DNA of 64,000 nucleotides from Caldanaerovirga acetigignens (GCF_900142995.1 NZ_FRCR01000002.1:124001-188000); one strand, 5' to 3'; numbered from the stretch's first letter, positions 47,152-57,246 are shown. A program made the numbers and translations. The notes: generated by a model not told the origin, from the sequence alone.

Positions 47152-47233
47152 AAGGTGGAAAAATGCATATACCTTAGAGAAATGGATAGTATATTTCTAA
47201 GAGTTGGTGTAAGTCTTAAAAGGAGGAAATTTG

Positions 47234-49861
47234 ATGAGGATAGTCGATATAAGAGCCCTTGAAGGGCCCAACATTTACAGCCCAAAGCCGGTAATAAGGA
47301 TGCTGGTGGATATAGGAAGATGGGATGACGTTTCCACAAAAGAATTGGGAGGATTTAAAGAAAGGCTTTTAGAAAAACTCCCCGGCCTTGCCCTGCACCA
47401 CTGCTGCTTTGATAGGCCCGGCGGCTTTCTGATAAGACTTGATGAGGGCACGTACATTCCTCACGTCATAGAACACGTGGCCTTGGAGCTTTTAAACTTA
47501 TTGGGCCAGGATGTAAAATTCGGCAGGGCCAGGTGGTGGGAGGAAACAGTCTATAGCGTAGTGTTCGGCTATGAAAAAAAATATGCGGCCCTTGAGGCGG
47601 GAAAACTTGCTGTGCGGTTGGTAAAAGAGCTATTAAACGGAAAGGATGTAAACCTTGCAGAGGAGCTTTCGAAGATAGAGCATTATTCGGCAGAAAAAGA
47701 ACTGGGTCCGAGCACGTCGGCAATAGAATTGGAAGCAAAAAGCAGGGGGATTCCGGTTACCAGGATTGGGGATGGGAGCTTTCTCATATTAGGTTACGGG
47801 GCTTTTCAGAAAAGGGTAAAAGCCACCCTGACTAACCAAACGAGCTGTGTTGCGGTAGATATAGCCTGTGATAAGATTTTGACTAAAAGGATGCTTACAT
47901 TGGCGGGAATTCCCGTTCCGGATGGTATAGCGGTTTACACCGAGGAAGAAGCGGTAAAGGCTGCTGAAGAAATAGGATACCCGGTTGTGGTAAAACCCAT
48001 AGACGGGAATCAGGGCAAAGGTGTGAGCCTGAATTTAAAAAACGAAAAGGAAGTGACAGAAGCTTTCCGCATTGCATCAGAGTACAGTCCAAAAGTCCTA
48101 GTGGAAAAATACATCCGGGGCAGGCATTACCGCTTGCTCGTTGTGGGCGGAAAATTTGTCTGCGCTGCAGAGAGAATACCGGCCCTCGTAGTGGGGGACG
48201 GAATCCACAGCATAAGGGAACTGATAGAAATGACAAATAACGATCCCAGGAGGGGCGAAGGGCACGAAAAACCCCTCACTAAAATAAAAATCGACCCTGT
48301 TGTGCTGCGGGTGCTGGCAAAGCACGGTTATACCCTCGATTCGATCCCGGAAAACGGACAAGTCGTTTTCCTCAGGGAAAACTGCAATCTCAGTACCGGC
48401 GGCACTGCTAGAGATGTAACGGACCTGGTATGCCCGGAAAACAGGACCTTGGCCGAAAGGGCTGCGGCCATGGTGGGACTGGATGTGGCCGGAATAGACG
48501 TGACAACAGAGGATATATCGGTGCCCATCGAAAAAAGCGGGGGTGCGGTAATAGAAGTCAATGCGGCGCCGGGAATCAGGATGCATCTTTATCCTTCGGA
48601 AGGGGAGTCCAGGCCTGCGGCAAAAGCTATAGTTGACATGCTTTTTCCAGGAGATCCTCCGAAATTTCCGCTGGTTGCAGTTACGGGCACTAACGGGAAG
48701 ACCACTACTGTCCGGATGATAGCCGCCATTTTGGCCCATCACGGCTTAAAAGTTGGCATGACCTGCACGGATGGCGTTTATATCGGAGGGCATTGCGTGA
48801 AAAAGGGCGACTGCAGTGGGCCTGAAAGCGCCCGGATGGTGCTTTTGGATCCTTCGGTGGAAGCGGCGGTCCTGGAAATCGCAAGGGGAGGTCTGATACG
48901 CGGCGGGCTTTCTTATGACAGAGCTGACGTTGGCGTAATTACGAACATAACCGGTGACCATCTTGGACAGGATGGAGTTCATACCCTCGAAGACTTGATT
49001 TTCGTGAAGTCTTTAGTGGCAGAGCAGGTAAAATCTGAAGGATATGCAGTGCTTAATGCCGACGACGTCGCTTCGGTGGAGGTGAGAAAGAGGCTAAAGG
49101 GTAACGTAATCTTTTTCAGCCTCGAGGAGGACAATCTCGTGCTCCGGAAACACCTATCCGAAGGAGGTCGGGGCGTTTATTTAAAGGACGGAGTAATAGT
49201 TTTGCACTCGGAAAAGGATGTTATGCCATTGATGAAAATTACTGAAATACCTGCGACAATAAGGGGAAAAGCAAAGCACAACGCTCAAAATGTCCTGGCG
49301 GCAGTAGCTGCTAGCTGGGCTCTGAGTGTGCCTTCGGATACCGTAAAGAACGCTCTTTTGGCTTTCAAGTGCGATGAAAAAAATAATCCCGGACGATTGA
49401 ACATAATTGAAAGCAGCAGTATGAGAATAATTCTCGATTACGGACACAACCCAGCCGCGCTGGAAGCGGTAATAGCTACTGCTAAATCCATGAATCCTGC
49501 ACGTATGATAGGTGTTATAGCAAGCCCCGGCGACAGGAGGGACGATGCTATCTTAATGCTGGGACAGGTAGCTGGACGGGGTTTTCAGCGGCTTGTGGTA
49601 AAAGAGGATGAAGACCTGCGGGGCAGGAAGCCGGGAGAGGTGGCGTCGTTGCTCGTGAAGGGAGCTTTGAAGGCTGGATTGAAAAAAGAACAGATTGATG
49701 TTATCTTAAAAGAGAGCGAGGCCATAGCTTTTGCTATTGAGAATGCCAGAGAAGGCGATCTTGTAGTTATCTTTTACGAAAAATATGAGACAGCTCTAAA
49801 AGCCATTAAGGAAGCCATTAAAAGCCACGAGGAAACTCCTGCTTTGGCAGGGATAGTATAA
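47234..49861 (+). CDS. cphA: Cyanophycin synthetase
   Basis: 875 residues, the standard CphA length. An N-terminal domain (1-160) precedes an ATP-grasp domain (about 165-480, with YPVVVKPIDGNQGKGVSLNL and VIEVNAAPGIRMHL), which adds Asp, and a Mur-ligase-like domain (about 483-875, P-loop VTGTNGKTTTVRMIAAIL), which adds Arg. Template-free elongation of multi-L-arginyl-poly-L-aspartate is expected. Related genes occur in some clostridia, where the polymer has been reported in spores. ATG 47234 follows AAAAGGAGGAAA. It stands next to cphB. Confidence 0.96.
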   Translation: MRIVDIRALEGPNIYSPKPVIRMLVDIGRWDDVSTKELGGFKERLLEKLPGLALHHCCFDRPGGFLIRLDEGTYIPHVIEHVALELLNLLGQDVKFGRARWWEETVYSVVFGYEKKYAALEAGKLAVRLVKELLNGKDVNLAEELSKIEHYSAEKELGPSTSAIELEAKSRGIPVTRIGDGSFLILGYGAFQKRVKATLTNQTSCVAVDIACDKILTKRMLTLAGIPVPDGIAVYTEEEAVKAAEEIGYPVVVKPIDGNQGKGVSLNLKNEKEVTEAFRIASEYSPKVLVEKYIRGRHYRLLVVGGKFVCAAERIPALVVGDGIHSIRELIEMTNNDPRRGEGHEKPLTKIKIDPVVLRVLAKHGYTLDSIPENGQVVFLRENCNLSTGGTARDVTDLVCPENRTLAERAAAMVGLDVAGIDVTTEDISVPIEKSGGAVIEVNAAPGIRMHLYPSEGESRPAAKAIVDMLFPGDPPKFPLVAVTGTNGKTTTVRMIAAILAHHGLKVGMTCTDGVYIGGHCVKKGDCSGPESARMVLLDPSVEAAVLEIARGGLIRGGLSYDRADVGVITNITGDHLGQDGVHTLEDLIFVKSLVAEQVKSEGYAVLNADDVASVEVRKRLKGNVIFFSLEEDNLVLRKHLSEGGRGVYLKDGVIVLHSEKDVMPLMKITEIPATIRGKAKHNAQNVLAAVAASWALSVPSDTVKNALLAFKCDEKNNPGRLNIIESSSMRIILDYGHNPAALEAVIATAKSMNPARMIGVIASPGDRRDDAILMLGQVAGRGFQRLVVKEDEDLRGRKPGEVASLLVKGALKAGLKKEQIDVILKESEAIAFAIENAREGDLVVIFYEKYETALKAIKEAIKSHEETPALAGIV

Positions 49862-49940
49862 TTATTTTTAAAAAAAGAGAAGGATTTTGATATTTTTCCC
49901 TGAAATATATAATAGAGCTTTTTAAAGCGAGGGAGAGGAT

Positions 49941-50795
49941 TTGTACGCGGTTGAACTGGAGGCAAAGGCTAAGATAAATCTGACGCTGGATGTGCTCTAC
50001 AAAAGGCCCGATGGTTATCACCAGGTAGAAATGATAATGCAAGAGATTTCCTTGAGGGATTATCTAGTTATTTCCCTTCTTCCCAAGAAGGATATAAGAA
50101 TCGTAGCTGATTCTAAAGCCATTCCTGACGGTGAAGCTAACCTTGCCTTTAAGGCAGCTAAACTGCTTATAGAGGAGTTTAATCTCGACGCAGGGGTTGA
50201 AATAAAAATATTTAAGGAGATCCCCGTTGCGGCTGGACTTGCCGGGGGAAGCGCTGATGCGGCAGCGGTATTAAAAGGGATGAACGAGATTTTTGAACTG
50301 GGGCTTTCGACAGAAGAACTGATGCTATTTGGAGAAAAGTTAGGCGCTGATGTGCCGTTTTGCGTCATGGGAGGCACGGCTCTTGCATGCGGCAAAGGGG
50401 AAGAGCTAAGTCGCCTCCCTGCAGTCCCGCCTGCAAGTCTTGTATTGATTAAACCGCCTTATTCGGTCTCCACTAGAGAGGTGTACAATAGACTAAAAAT
50501 TAATTCTATTAAAAAAAGGCCTGAGACTCAAACTGTAATAGAAAGTATAAAGAAAGGAGACCTTGAGGGAATAGCAAAAGGCCTGTGCAATGTCCTAGAG
50601 GAGGTTACCTTTGCACAGCATCCGGAACTTAGGAAGTTTAAGGAGATGTTGAAGGAGAGGGGTGCTTTTGGAAGTCTAATGTCAGGCAGCGGCCCAACTG
50701 TATACGGTATTTTTGAGACAAAAAAAGATGCCGAAAGAGCAGCTACATCGTTGTCGCTTCCGGGATGCACGATTTTAATATCCTGCATGGCTTAG
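49941..50795 (+). CDS. ispE: 4-diphosphocytidyl-2-C-methyl-D-erythritol kinase
   Basis: 284 residues, GHMP kinase. AKAKINLTLDVLYKRPDGYH near the N-terminus contains the catalytic Lys, PVAAGLAGGSADAAAVLKG near residue 95 is the ATP loop, and GADVPFCVMGGTALACGKGE near 135 has the catalytic Asp. The C-terminal GSLMSGSGPTVYGIFE is conserved. It phosphorylates CDP-ME in the MEP isoprenoid pathway. TTG 49941 follows GGGAGAGGA. It is in the conserved place before purR. Confidence 0.95.
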   Translation: MYAVELEAKAKINLTLDVLYKRPDGYHQVEMIMQEISLRDYLVISLLPKKDIRIVADSKAIPDGEANLAFKAAKLLIEEFNLDAGVEIKIFKEIPVAAGLAGGSADAAAVLKGMNEIFELGLSTEELMLFGEKLGADVPFCVMGGTALACGKGEELSRLPAVPPASLVLIKPPYSVSTREVYNRLKINSIKKRPETQTVIESIKKGDLEGIAKGLCNVLEEVTFAQHPELRKFKEMLKERGAFGSLMSGSGPTVYGIFETKKDAERAATSLSLPGCTILISCMA

Positions 50796-50806
50796 GAGGG
50801 AGAAAA

Positions 50807-51511
50807 ATGGTGGGGAAGTTTAAATCGATAAGGCTTGACAATTACAAGCCCTTGAGGGAGATCGTGTTCGAAGTTTTAAGACAGGCCATAATCTCGGGAG
50901 ACTTAAAACCCGGAGAGAGGCTTATGGAAGTCCAGCTTGCCGAAGAAATGGGGGTTTCCAGGACACCGGTAAGGGAAGCAATACGCAAGCTGGAACTAGA
51001 GGGCCTGGTGGTGATGATTCCAAGAAAGGGGGCTTATGTGGCGGGGCTTTCACTGAAGGATGCCGCTGATGTGTTCGAAATAAGGCAAGCTCTGGAAGGC
51101 CTTGCTGCTGCGCTGGCTGCAGAGCGAATAACCGAAGAAGAGATAGAAAGCCTTGAAAAAATTCTGGTGGAAATAAACGAAGCGGCCGAAAAAGAAGATG
51201 TGGATATGGTGATAAAAAAAGATGCCGAGTTCCACCAGATATTATTCAAAGCAACCCGGAACGACAGGCTTGTGCAGATAATAAATAACCTGAAAGAACA
51301 GATAGACCGGTTCAGAGTTCAGTCCTTTACCAACAAGGCGAGAATTAAGAGCCTTATGGAGGAACACAAAAAGATTGTGGAAGCCATAACCGAAAGGAAT
51401 GTAGAACTCGCCAAAAAGTTGGCCGAAGAACACATAGAAAAGGTAGAAAACAACGTGATGAATATATTGAGAAAAGAGATGAATATGATGGAGGATGACC
51501 TGCCATGCTGA
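50807..51511 (+). CDS. GntR/FadR-family transcriptional regulator
   Basis: 234 residues. A winged helix begins PLREIVFEVLRQAIISGDLKPGERLMEVQLAEEMGVSRTPVREAIRKLE (about 15-65), and an all-helical FCD ligand domain follows (about 80-225), with the VFEIRQALEGLAAALAA and HQILFKATRNDRLVQ segments that carry metal/ligand contacts. FCD regulators answer to small organic acids or sugar acids; the ligand is unknown. ATG 50807 follows GGAGGGAG. The gene overlaps the next one by 7 bases and lies between ispE and purR, a place where clostridia often hold it. Confidence 0.88.
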   Translation: MVGKFKSIRLDNYKPLREIVFEVLRQAIISGDLKPGERLMEVQLAEEMGVSRTPVREAIRKLELEGLVVMIPRKGAYVAGLSLKDAADVFEIRQALEGLAAALAAERITEEEIESLEKILVEINEAAEKEDVDMVIKKDAEFHQILFKATRNDRLVQIINNLKEQIDRFRVQSFTNKARIKSLMEEHKKIVEAITERNVELAKKLAEEHIEKVENNVMNILRKEMNMMEDDLPC

Positions 51512-52266
51512 AGGCCCTTATTTTGGCCGGAAGCGGAAAAAACGATAAGTTGAAAGAGGATAAAGAAACCCCTAAGGCATTGATTAAAATAAACGGGCGC
51601 GAGATGATTCTTTATATTTTAGAGGCCCTGAAAAAACTTGATTACATAGAAAAAATTGTTGTAGTGGGACCTGAAAAAAAACTGAGCTCGGTAATTAAAA
51701 ATTACGAAGTTGAAATAGTCCAGCAAGGCTATGAACTCATAGACAACGTAATAAAAGGTCTTGAATGTTTTTCAGACGAAGATGAAGTTCTGATTTTGAC
51801 TTCAGATATTCCGATGATAACGCCGGAAGCCTTGGATGATTTTGTGAAAAGGGCAAAAGAGTCTGACGCTGAGTTTGCATACCCCATAATTTCAAAGGAA
51901 GATACTGAAAGAAAGTTTCCCGGGGTGAAGAGGACTTACGTAAAGGTAAAGGAAGGGACGTTTACCGGGGGCAATGCGGTTTTAGTCAAGGTTGGCAGCG
52001 GCAAAAAGTGCCTTAACAAGGCCAGGGATTTTTTTATTTACAGGAAGAGTCCTTGGAAGCTGGCTGCTATTTTAGGAATACCAGTAGTGCTGAAGTTCTT
52101 ATTGGGACGGATTACCATTTCCGAAATTGAAAAAAGGGTCTTTGAACTTTTTGGCATAAACGCCCGGGCTGTAATAAGTAGATTCCCTGAGTTAGGCAGC
52201 GATGTGGACAAGGAAAGCGATCTGGAGCTTGCACGAAGAGTACTGGCGCGGGAGGTACTACAATGA
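51505..52266 (+). CDS. NTP-transferase (MobA-like) domain protein
   Basis: 253 residues. ALILAGSGKNDKLKEDKETPKALIKINGREMI is a nucleotidyltransferase start (the L-x-x-G-S-G-x(4)-K pattern, with K for substrate), and VLILTSDIPMITPEALDDF near residue 95 holds the Asp that binds metal. The C-terminal third is helical (LGIPVVLKFLLGRITISEIEKR). It probably moves a nucleotide onto a sugar phosphate or cofactor precursor. The substrate is not visible. The start overlaps the GntR stop, and the end overlaps purR by 4 bases. Confidence 0.82.
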   Translation: MLKALILAGSGKNDKLKEDKETPKALIKINGREMILYILEALKKLDYIEKIVVVGPEKKLSSVIKNYEVEIVQQGYELIDNVIKGLECFSDEDEVLILTSDIPMITPEALDDFVKRAKESDAEFAYPIISKEDTERKFPGVKRTYVKVKEGTFTGGNAVLVKVGSGKKCLNKARDFFIYRKSPWKLAAILGIPVVLKFLLGRITISEIEKRVFELFGINARAVISRFPELGSDVDKESDLELARRVLAREVLQ

Positions 52267-53087
52267 GGCGGAGCAAAAGGCTAGTGCTTTTATCCAAATT
52301 CTTAAGCGACAATCCCAACCGCATCTTCACATTGAAGTTTTTCGGCGAAAAGTACGATGCGGCTAAATCTTCTATAAGCGAAGATTTGAATATAATAAAG
52401 GACGCCTTTTATGAAGGCGGAGAAGGTGTATTGGAAACAATTCCCGGCGCGGCGGGTGGCGTCAGATTTCGAATAAAAAGGCCAAAAGAGGAAATCGAAA
52501 ATTTTATTTTGGGGCTTTGCAGTGTTTTATCAGACCGGTCCAGGATAATCCCGGGGGGCTATCTTTATATGACTGATATAATATTTTCTCCGGAGTATTC
52601 CTCTCGAATAGGCGAAATTTTTGCTCAAATATTCGTAGAAGAAGAACCGTCCTGCGTCCTTACTGTTGAAACTAAGGGAATACCGCTGGCTTTGATGACG
52701 GCAAAAGCCCTGGGAGTGCCCCTGGTGGTGGCGAGAAGAGACAGCAGGGTAACAGAAGGGCCTTCGGTTAATATAAGCTATGTATCGGGTTCAAGCCAGA
52801 GGATTCAAAATATGGCATTGCCCACAAGGGCCCTGTCAAAGAATGCGAGGGTACTTATAGTCGACGATTTTATGAAGGGCGGAGGCACCGCCCGAGGCAT
52901 GATGGAACTGGTGAGGCAGTTTGGAGCGGAAGTGGTGGGAGTGGCGGTATTGGTGACAACTGCCCTACCGGTTGAAAAACTGGTGAAAAACTATATCTCA
53001 CTCATGGTGCTTGAAAAGATTGATGCTGAAACAGGCCAAATTATCTTAAAACCCCTCAAATTTCAAAACGACAAAGAAGGATTTTGA
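52263..53087 (+). CDS. purR: Purine operon repressor PurR
   Basis: 274 residues. A winged-helix N-terminus (RRSKRLVLLSKFLSDNPNRIFTL, about 2-75) is joined to a PRTase-like domain with the PRPP loop ARVLIVDDFMKGGGTARGMMEL near residue 200 and VARRDSRVTEGPSVNISYVSGSSQ near 160. It represses purine genes when PRPP is low and releases DNA when PRPP binds, as in B. subtilis. The start overlaps the previous stop (ATGA). It is followed by spoVG, glmU and prs; prs makes PRPP, the PurR ligand. Confidence 0.95.
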   Translation: MRRSKRLVLLSKFLSDNPNRIFTLKFFGEKYDAAKSSISEDLNIIKDAFYEGGEGVLETIPGAAGGVRFRIKRPKEEIENFILGLCSVLSDRSRIIPGGYLYMTDIIFSPEYSSRIGEIFAQIFVEEEPSCVLTVETKGIPLALMTAKALGVPLVVARRDSRVTEGPSVNISYVSGSSQRIQNMALPTRALSKNARVLIVDDFMKGGGTARGMMELVRQFGAEVVGVAVLVTTALPVEKLVKNYISLMVLEKIDAETGQIILKPLKFQNDKEGF

Positions 53088-53135
53088 TATTTTTTATAGA
53101 ACTACTAAAAAAACGGGTTAGGGGGAGGCATGGCC

Positions 53136-53390
53136 TTGGAAGTAACTGACGTCCGTATAAAGAAGGTAGAAAATGAGGGCAGGATGAAGGCCATTGTTTC
53201 GGTGACGTTCGACGACGAGTTTGTGGTCCACGATATAAGGATTATAGAAGGGGAAAAAGGCCTTTTCATCGCCATGCCCAGCCGCAAGACCGCAAGTGGC
53301 CGCTTCAAAGACGTAGCTCATCCTATAAATAAAACTTCTAGAGCTAAGATTGAGCAGGCGATTTTAAGACAATATGAAGCAGGAGTGTAA
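53136..53390 (+). CDS. spoVG: SpoVG regulatory RNA/DNA-binding protein
   Basis: 84 residues. [39 protein letters not shown] matches SpoVG along its whole length, as does [21 protein letters not shown]. SpoVG controls septation and other genes by binding nucleic acids. I prefer TTG 53136, since GGGGGAGG (53121-53128) is 7 bases upstream and family proteins start with MEVTDVR; an ATG at 53130 is only 1 base from that site. A terminator follows. Confidence 0.95.
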   Translation: MEVTDVRIKKVENEGRMKAIVSVTFDDEFVVHDIRIIEGEKGLFIAMPSRKTASGRFKDVAHPINKTSRAKIEQAILRQYEAGV

Positions 53391-53393
53391 AGT

Positions 53394-53430
53394 AAATATA
53401 GGGCAGTTCCTGTCCTATATTTTTCTTTTT
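53394..53430 (+). terminator. Rho-independent terminator after spoVG
   Basis: An imperfect but long stem (AATATAGG...CCTATATT) around TTCC, followed by a T-rich run. Confidence 0.8.
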
Positions 53431-53513
53431 GAACTAGAGAGGATTTTTGCGAAAAATGTCGAAGTACGAGAAGGTTTGTGTTTTCCAATGAACCATAATG
53501 GGGGGAAACGGGT

Positions 53514-54911
53514 GTGGACTTTACTGCGATTATTTTGGCAGCCGGTGAAGGAACGCGTATGAACTCTAGCATACCTAAGGTGCTTCACAAGGTATGCGGT
53601 GTTCCCATGCTGGGACACGTGATTTCTCAGGCTAAGGAGGCCGGAGCCAAGAGGATAATTGTGGTGGTGGGCAGGGGTGCGGAGGAAATAAAAAGAGCTT
53701 TTGAAGGGCAAAAGGTGGAATTTGTCCTGCAGGCTGAACAAAAAGGTACAGGACATGCACTTTTGCAAACAGAAAGTGCAGTAAAAGGAGAAGAAACCCT
53801 CCTTGTGCTCTATGGAGACATGCCTCTTGTTACCAGCGAAACTTTAAAGTCCATGGTTGAATATCATATCCGGAACCTAACCGCTGCGACGGTGATGACG
53901 GCGAAGGTGAAGGACCCTGCGGGTTATGGGCGGATTATAAGGGAAGGGTATAGGGTGATCGCCATAAAGGAAGAGAAGGATGCGTCTCAGGAAGAAAAGG
54001 CCATCGGCGAAATAAATTCCGGCATATACTGCTTCGATGGGGAACGGGTTTTTGAAGCACTACGCCAGGTAAATAATAACAACGCACAAGGCGAATACTA
54101 TCTAACGGATGTAGTGGAGATACTCAACCGAGAGGGAGAAAATGTTTTGGCCTATGAAGTTCAAGACCCGAGCGAGGTGCAGGGGGTAAACGATAGGATA
54201 CAACTGGCGATGGCCCAGTCTGTAATGCAAAAGAGGATAATTCATCGCTTTATGAGGGGGGGAGTTACGTTTTTGGCCCCTGATTCTTGTGTTGTGGATG
54301 CAGGAGTTGAAATCGGAAGGGATACCATCATTTACCCCGGAGTGATCCTAGAAGGAAAAACCAAGATAGGAGAATGCTGTACGATAGTGGGATACAGCAG
54401 GATAGTAGACTCCTGCATAGGTAACAATGTGGAGATTGCCATGTGCCATATAAGGGAAAGCGTGATCGAGGATGGCGTAAAAATAGGACCTTTTGCTAAC
54501 ATACGTCCTGGAACCCATTTGATGGCGGGAGTTAAGGTGGGAGATTTCGTGGAAATAAAAAACAGCAAAGTTGGCGAAAGCTCTAAAGTGCCTCACCTTT
54601 CGTACGTTGGAGATGCCGATATAGGAAGCAATGTCAACATCGGTGCAGGGGTGATTTTTGTAAACTACGACGGCTTTAAAAAGCACAGAACGGTGGTGGA
54701 GGATGAGGCTTTCATAGGTTGCAACTCCAATCTTATTGCGCCGGTTAGGGTAGGGCACAGTTCCTATATAGCCGCAGGCTCCACGATAACCAAGGACGTG
54801 GAGGAAGGAGCTTTAGCAATAGCAAGGTCGCGGCAGGAAAATATATCCGGATGGGCGAGGAAACGCAAAGAACGCGAAGGAGGGAATAAAAGCGATGGAA
54901 AACAGGCTTGA
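53514..54911 (+). CDS. glmU: Bifunctional GlmU (N-acetylglucosamine-1-phosphate uridyltransferase/acetyltransferase)
   Basis: 465 residues. The N-terminal uridyltransferase has [23 protein letters not shown] near residue 6 and [14 protein letters not shown] near 99. From about 250 a left-handed beta-helix of hexapeptide repeats runs to about 440, with the acetyl-CoA/GlcN-1-P residues in [25 protein letters not shown] near 361. It makes UDP-GlcNAc for cell wall. It starts with GTG 53514 behind GGGGGGAAACGG. The end overlaps prs by 17 bases. Confidence 0.96.
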   Translation: MDFTAIILAAGEGTRMNSSIPKVLHKVCGVPMLGHVISQAKEAGAKRIIVVVGRGAEEIKRAFEGQKVEFVLQAEQKGTGHALLQTESAVKGEETLLVLYGDMPLVTSETLKSMVEYHIRNLTAATVMTAKVKDPAGYGRIIREGYRVIAIKEEKDASQEEKAIGEINSGIYCFDGERVFEALRQVNNNNAQGEYYLTDVVEILNREGENVLAYEVQDPSEVQGVNDRIQLAMAQSVMQKRIIHRFMRGGVTFLAPDSCVVDAGVEIGRDTIIYPGVILEGKTKIGECCTIVGYSRIVDSCIGNNVEIAMCHIRESVIEDGVKIGPFANIRPGTHLMAGVKVGDFVEIKNSKVGESSKVPHLSYVGDADIGSNVNIGAGVIFVNYDGFKKHRTVVEDEAFIGCNSNLIAPVRVGHSSYIAAGSTITKDVEEGALAIARSRQENISGWARKRKEREGGNKSDGKQA

Positions 54912-55833
54912 AATTTTTACGGGAAACGCCAATGTGGAGCTCGCACGGGAAATAGCCAGGAATCTCGGAATCGAAGTAGGGGATGCGGTAGTAAACACAT
55001 TCAGTGACGGGGAAATTCAGGTAAAGATTAACGAAAGCGTGAGGGGGGCCGACGTCTTTGTAGTTCAGCCATTGAGCTATCCAGTGAACGACCATTTGAT
55101 GGAACTATTGATAATGTTGGATGCTTTCAAAAGGGCTTCTGCATGGCGCATTACAGCCGTAATACCGTATTACGGTTATGCTAGGCAGGACCGGAAGATA
55201 AGGGCACGTGACCCCATAACTGCAAAGTTGGTGGCAGACCTCATCTCAACTGCAGGAGCTCACAGGGTATTGACTATGGACCTTCATGCCGGCCAAATCC
55301 AGGGATTTTTCGATTTCCCGGTAGATCATTTGATGGCGGTGCCGATACTGGCTGACTACTTCAGGAAAAAGGGAATAGAAGACCCGGTGGTGGTGTCACC
55401 TGACGTGGGTGGAGTTACCAGGGCAAGGGAACTGGCCACAAGGCTGGGCGCATCCATCGCCATAATAGATAAGCGAAGACCCGAACCCAATATGGCCGAA
55501 ATAATGAATGTAATAGGAAAAGTGAAGGGCAAGACAGTAATTATGATAGACGACATCATAGATACGGCGGGCACCATAACACTGGGAGCCCAGGCCTTGC
55601 TGGAACACGGGGCAAAAGAAATCTACGCCTGCTGTACCCATCCGGTGCTCTCGGGGCCGGCCATTGAGAGGCTTTCTGCCTCGCCCATAAAAGAAATTGT
55701 GGTGACAAACACCATACCGTTGAGAGAACACCAGAAAATTGACAAAATTAAGGTTTTGTCAGTAGCACAGACATTTGCCGAAGCGATAAAACGCATCCAT
55801 AACAACGAATCGGTGAGCACTCTTTTTGATTGA
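54895..55833 (+). CDS. prs: Ribose-phosphate pyrophosphokinase
   Basis: 312 residues. [23 protein letters not shown] near 37, [29 protein letters not shown] near 90, the flexible-loop histidine in [18 protein letters not shown] near 129, and the PRPP loop [18 protein letters not shown] near 218 are all present. It makes PRPP from ribose-5-phosphate and ATP, which feeds nucleotides, His, Trp and NAD. It overlaps the glmU end; AAGGAGGG lies inside glmU. Confidence 0.97.
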   Translation: MENRLEIFTGNANVELAREIARNLGIEVGDAVVNTFSDGEIQVKINESVRGADVFVVQPLSYPVNDHLMELLIMLDAFKRASAWRITAVIPYYGYARQDRKIRARDPITAKLVADLISTAGAHRVLTMDLHAGQIQGFFDFPVDHLMAVPILADYFRKKGIEDPVVVSPDVGGVTRARELATRLGASIAIIDKRRPEPNMAEIMNVIGKVKGKTVIMIDDIIDTAGTITLGAQALLEHGAKEIYACCTHPVLSGPAIERLSASPIKEIVVTNTIPLREHQKIDKIKVLSVAQTFAEAIKRIHNNESVSTLFD

Positions 55834-55895
55834 TATTGATTTATTGTGACAAAAAGGTTATACTAATGTCCGTAATTAAGAAAGGAGGAAGGATG

Positions 55896-56525
55896 ATGGC
55901 TCAGGTAAGTCTTGCAGTTGAAGAGAGAAAGCTTGCTGGAAAAGGCCATTTAAACGAGCTCAGAAAAAGCGGCAAAATACCCGGGGTACTTTACGGAAAG
56001 AACATAGAGACAAAAGCTGTTGCCGTAGACGCCAAAGAAATAAATAAATTGTTTAAAACTCACGGCGAAGGCGTTCTTATCGATTTAATACTGGGTGAAG
56101 AAAAATACCCGGTTATCATTAAAGAAATCCAGAGGGACCACTTAAAGGGCGTTATTACTCACATAGACTTTTACCGGGTGTCCATGACGGACAAAATTGA
56201 GGTAGACTTGCCCATTATCCTGAAAGGTGAGCCGGAGGGCGTCAAGGCCGGCGGCGTGCTGCAGCACCAGTTGCATGAACTGACTATAGAAGCATTGCCG
56301 ACAGACATACCCGAATTCATCGAAGTGGACATTTCTCACCTTAAGATAGGCGATGTTTTAATGGTCAAAGACATTAAGCTGAGCGAAAAGATAACGGTCC
56401 TAGATGACCCGGAGGAAGTGATCGTCACTGTGCTCGCGCCGACCATTGAAGAAGAGGAAGCGCCTGCCGGAGAATCTGCGGAGCCGGAAGTAGTGAGCAA
56501 GGGCAAGGAAAAGAAAGAGGAGTGA
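55896..56525 (+). CDS. rplY: Ribosomal protein bL25 (Ctc, TL5-type)
   Basis: 209 residues: a 5S rRNA-binding domain (1-92; LRKSGKIPGVLYGKN, TDFYRVS-like THIDFYRV) plus a CTC/TL5 C-terminal beta domain (about 95-185) and an acidic tail. This long form is typical of Gram-positive and thermophilic bacteria. AAAGGAGGAAGG fits ATG 55896 (MAQVSLAVEER); another ATG stands three bases before. It lies between prs and pth, the conserved place. A terminator-like hairpin follows. Confidence 0.95.
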   Translation: MAQVSLAVEERKLAGKGHLNELRKSGKIPGVLYGKNIETKAVAVDAKEINKLFKTHGEGVLIDLILGEEKYPVIIKEIQRDHLKGVITHIDFYRVSMTDKIEVDLPIILKGEPEGVKAGGVLQHQLHELTIEALPTDIPEFIEVDISHLKIGDVLMVKDIKLSEKITVLDDPEEVIVTVLAPTIEEEEAPAGESAEPEVVSKGKEKKEE

Positions 56526-56529
56526 TTTT

Positions 56530-56559
56530 GGCGCAACAAAATGTTGCGCTTTTCTTTTA
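56530..56559 (+). terminator. Hairpin terminator between rplY and pth
   Basis: GCGCAAC-AAAAT-GTTGCGC, a 7-bp perfect stem, followed by TTTTCTTTT. The pth ribosome site is just downstream, so this may attenuate rather than end the operon. Confidence 0.8.
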
Positions 56560-56575
56560 CCGGAGGTGGAACGTT

Positions 56576-57139
56576 TTGTTTTTGATAGTCGGACTGGGAA
56601 ATCCGGGCAAAGAATATGAGAATACCAGGCATAATGTGGGATTTAAGGTGCTTGAAAAAATTTCCGAAAAACTTGGTGTGAAGGTGGACAAGATTAAGTT
56701 CAAAGGACTTTTTGGAGAAGCTACCTACGGAGGAGAGAAAATCATCCTCCTGAAACCGATGACTTTTATGAACCTTTCTGGCCAAAGTGTAGGGGAGGCG
56801 GTGAGGTATTATAAAGTCCCTTCGGAAAACCTAATTGTGATTTACGACGATATGGACCTTCCGGTTGGGAGGCTCAGAATAAGGAGAAAGGGCAGCTCGG
56901 GTGGACATAAGGGTATGGAATCCATAATATCCTGTTTATCAAGCGAGGATTTTCTAAGGATAAGGGTGGGCATCGGGAGGCCAAAAGGCGATGTGGTCGA
57001 TCATGTGTTAGGAAATTTCGATCCTGAAGAAAATCAAGCTGTAGAATCTGCAATAGAAGCCGCAGCAGATGCTGCCCTCGCTATAGTAAAGGAAGGGGTA
57101 CAAGAGGCCATGAACAGGTATAACGGATTTATGCCTTAA
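56576..57139 (+). CDS. pth: Peptidyl-tRNA hydrolase
   Basis: About 187 residues. IVGLGNPGKEYENTRHNVGFKVL has the catalytic His of NTRHN near residue 20, LLKPMTFMNLSGQSVGE near 62, IYDDMDLPVGRLRIRRKGSSGGHKGMESI near 92, and RVGIGRPKGDVVDHVLGNF. It frees tRNA from dropped-off peptides (SpoVC in B. subtilis). I take TTG 56576, which has GGAGGTGG 7 bases upstream; the open frame before it overlaps the hairpin and rplY. Confidence 0.96.
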   Translation: MFLIVGLGNPGKEYENTRHNVGFKVLEKISEKLGVKVDKIKFKGLFGEATYGGEKIILLKPMTFMNLSGQSVGEAVRYYKVPSENLIVIYDDMDLPVGRLRIRRKGSSGGHKGMESIISCLSSEDFLRIRVGIGRPKGDVVDHVLGNFDPEENQAVESAIEAAADAALAIVKEGVQEAMNRYNGFMP

Positions 57140-57170
57140 ACCATATATTGTTATAAAAGGCATACAATTA

Positions 57171-57199
57171 CCTGGAATTAAACTAAATCCCCTGGTATA
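57171..57199 (+). promoter_or_regulatory. Promoter of the GH130 gene
   Basis: An extended -10 TGGTATAAT (TATAAT near 57195) with a TGGAAT -35-like element 17 bases before it. It lies about 50 bases upstream of the ATG. The -35 is weak. Confidence 0.5.
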
Positions 57200-57246
57200 A
57201 TAAAATACTGTATTTTAGTTAAAACAACTTCCAGAGGGAGAGGGAA

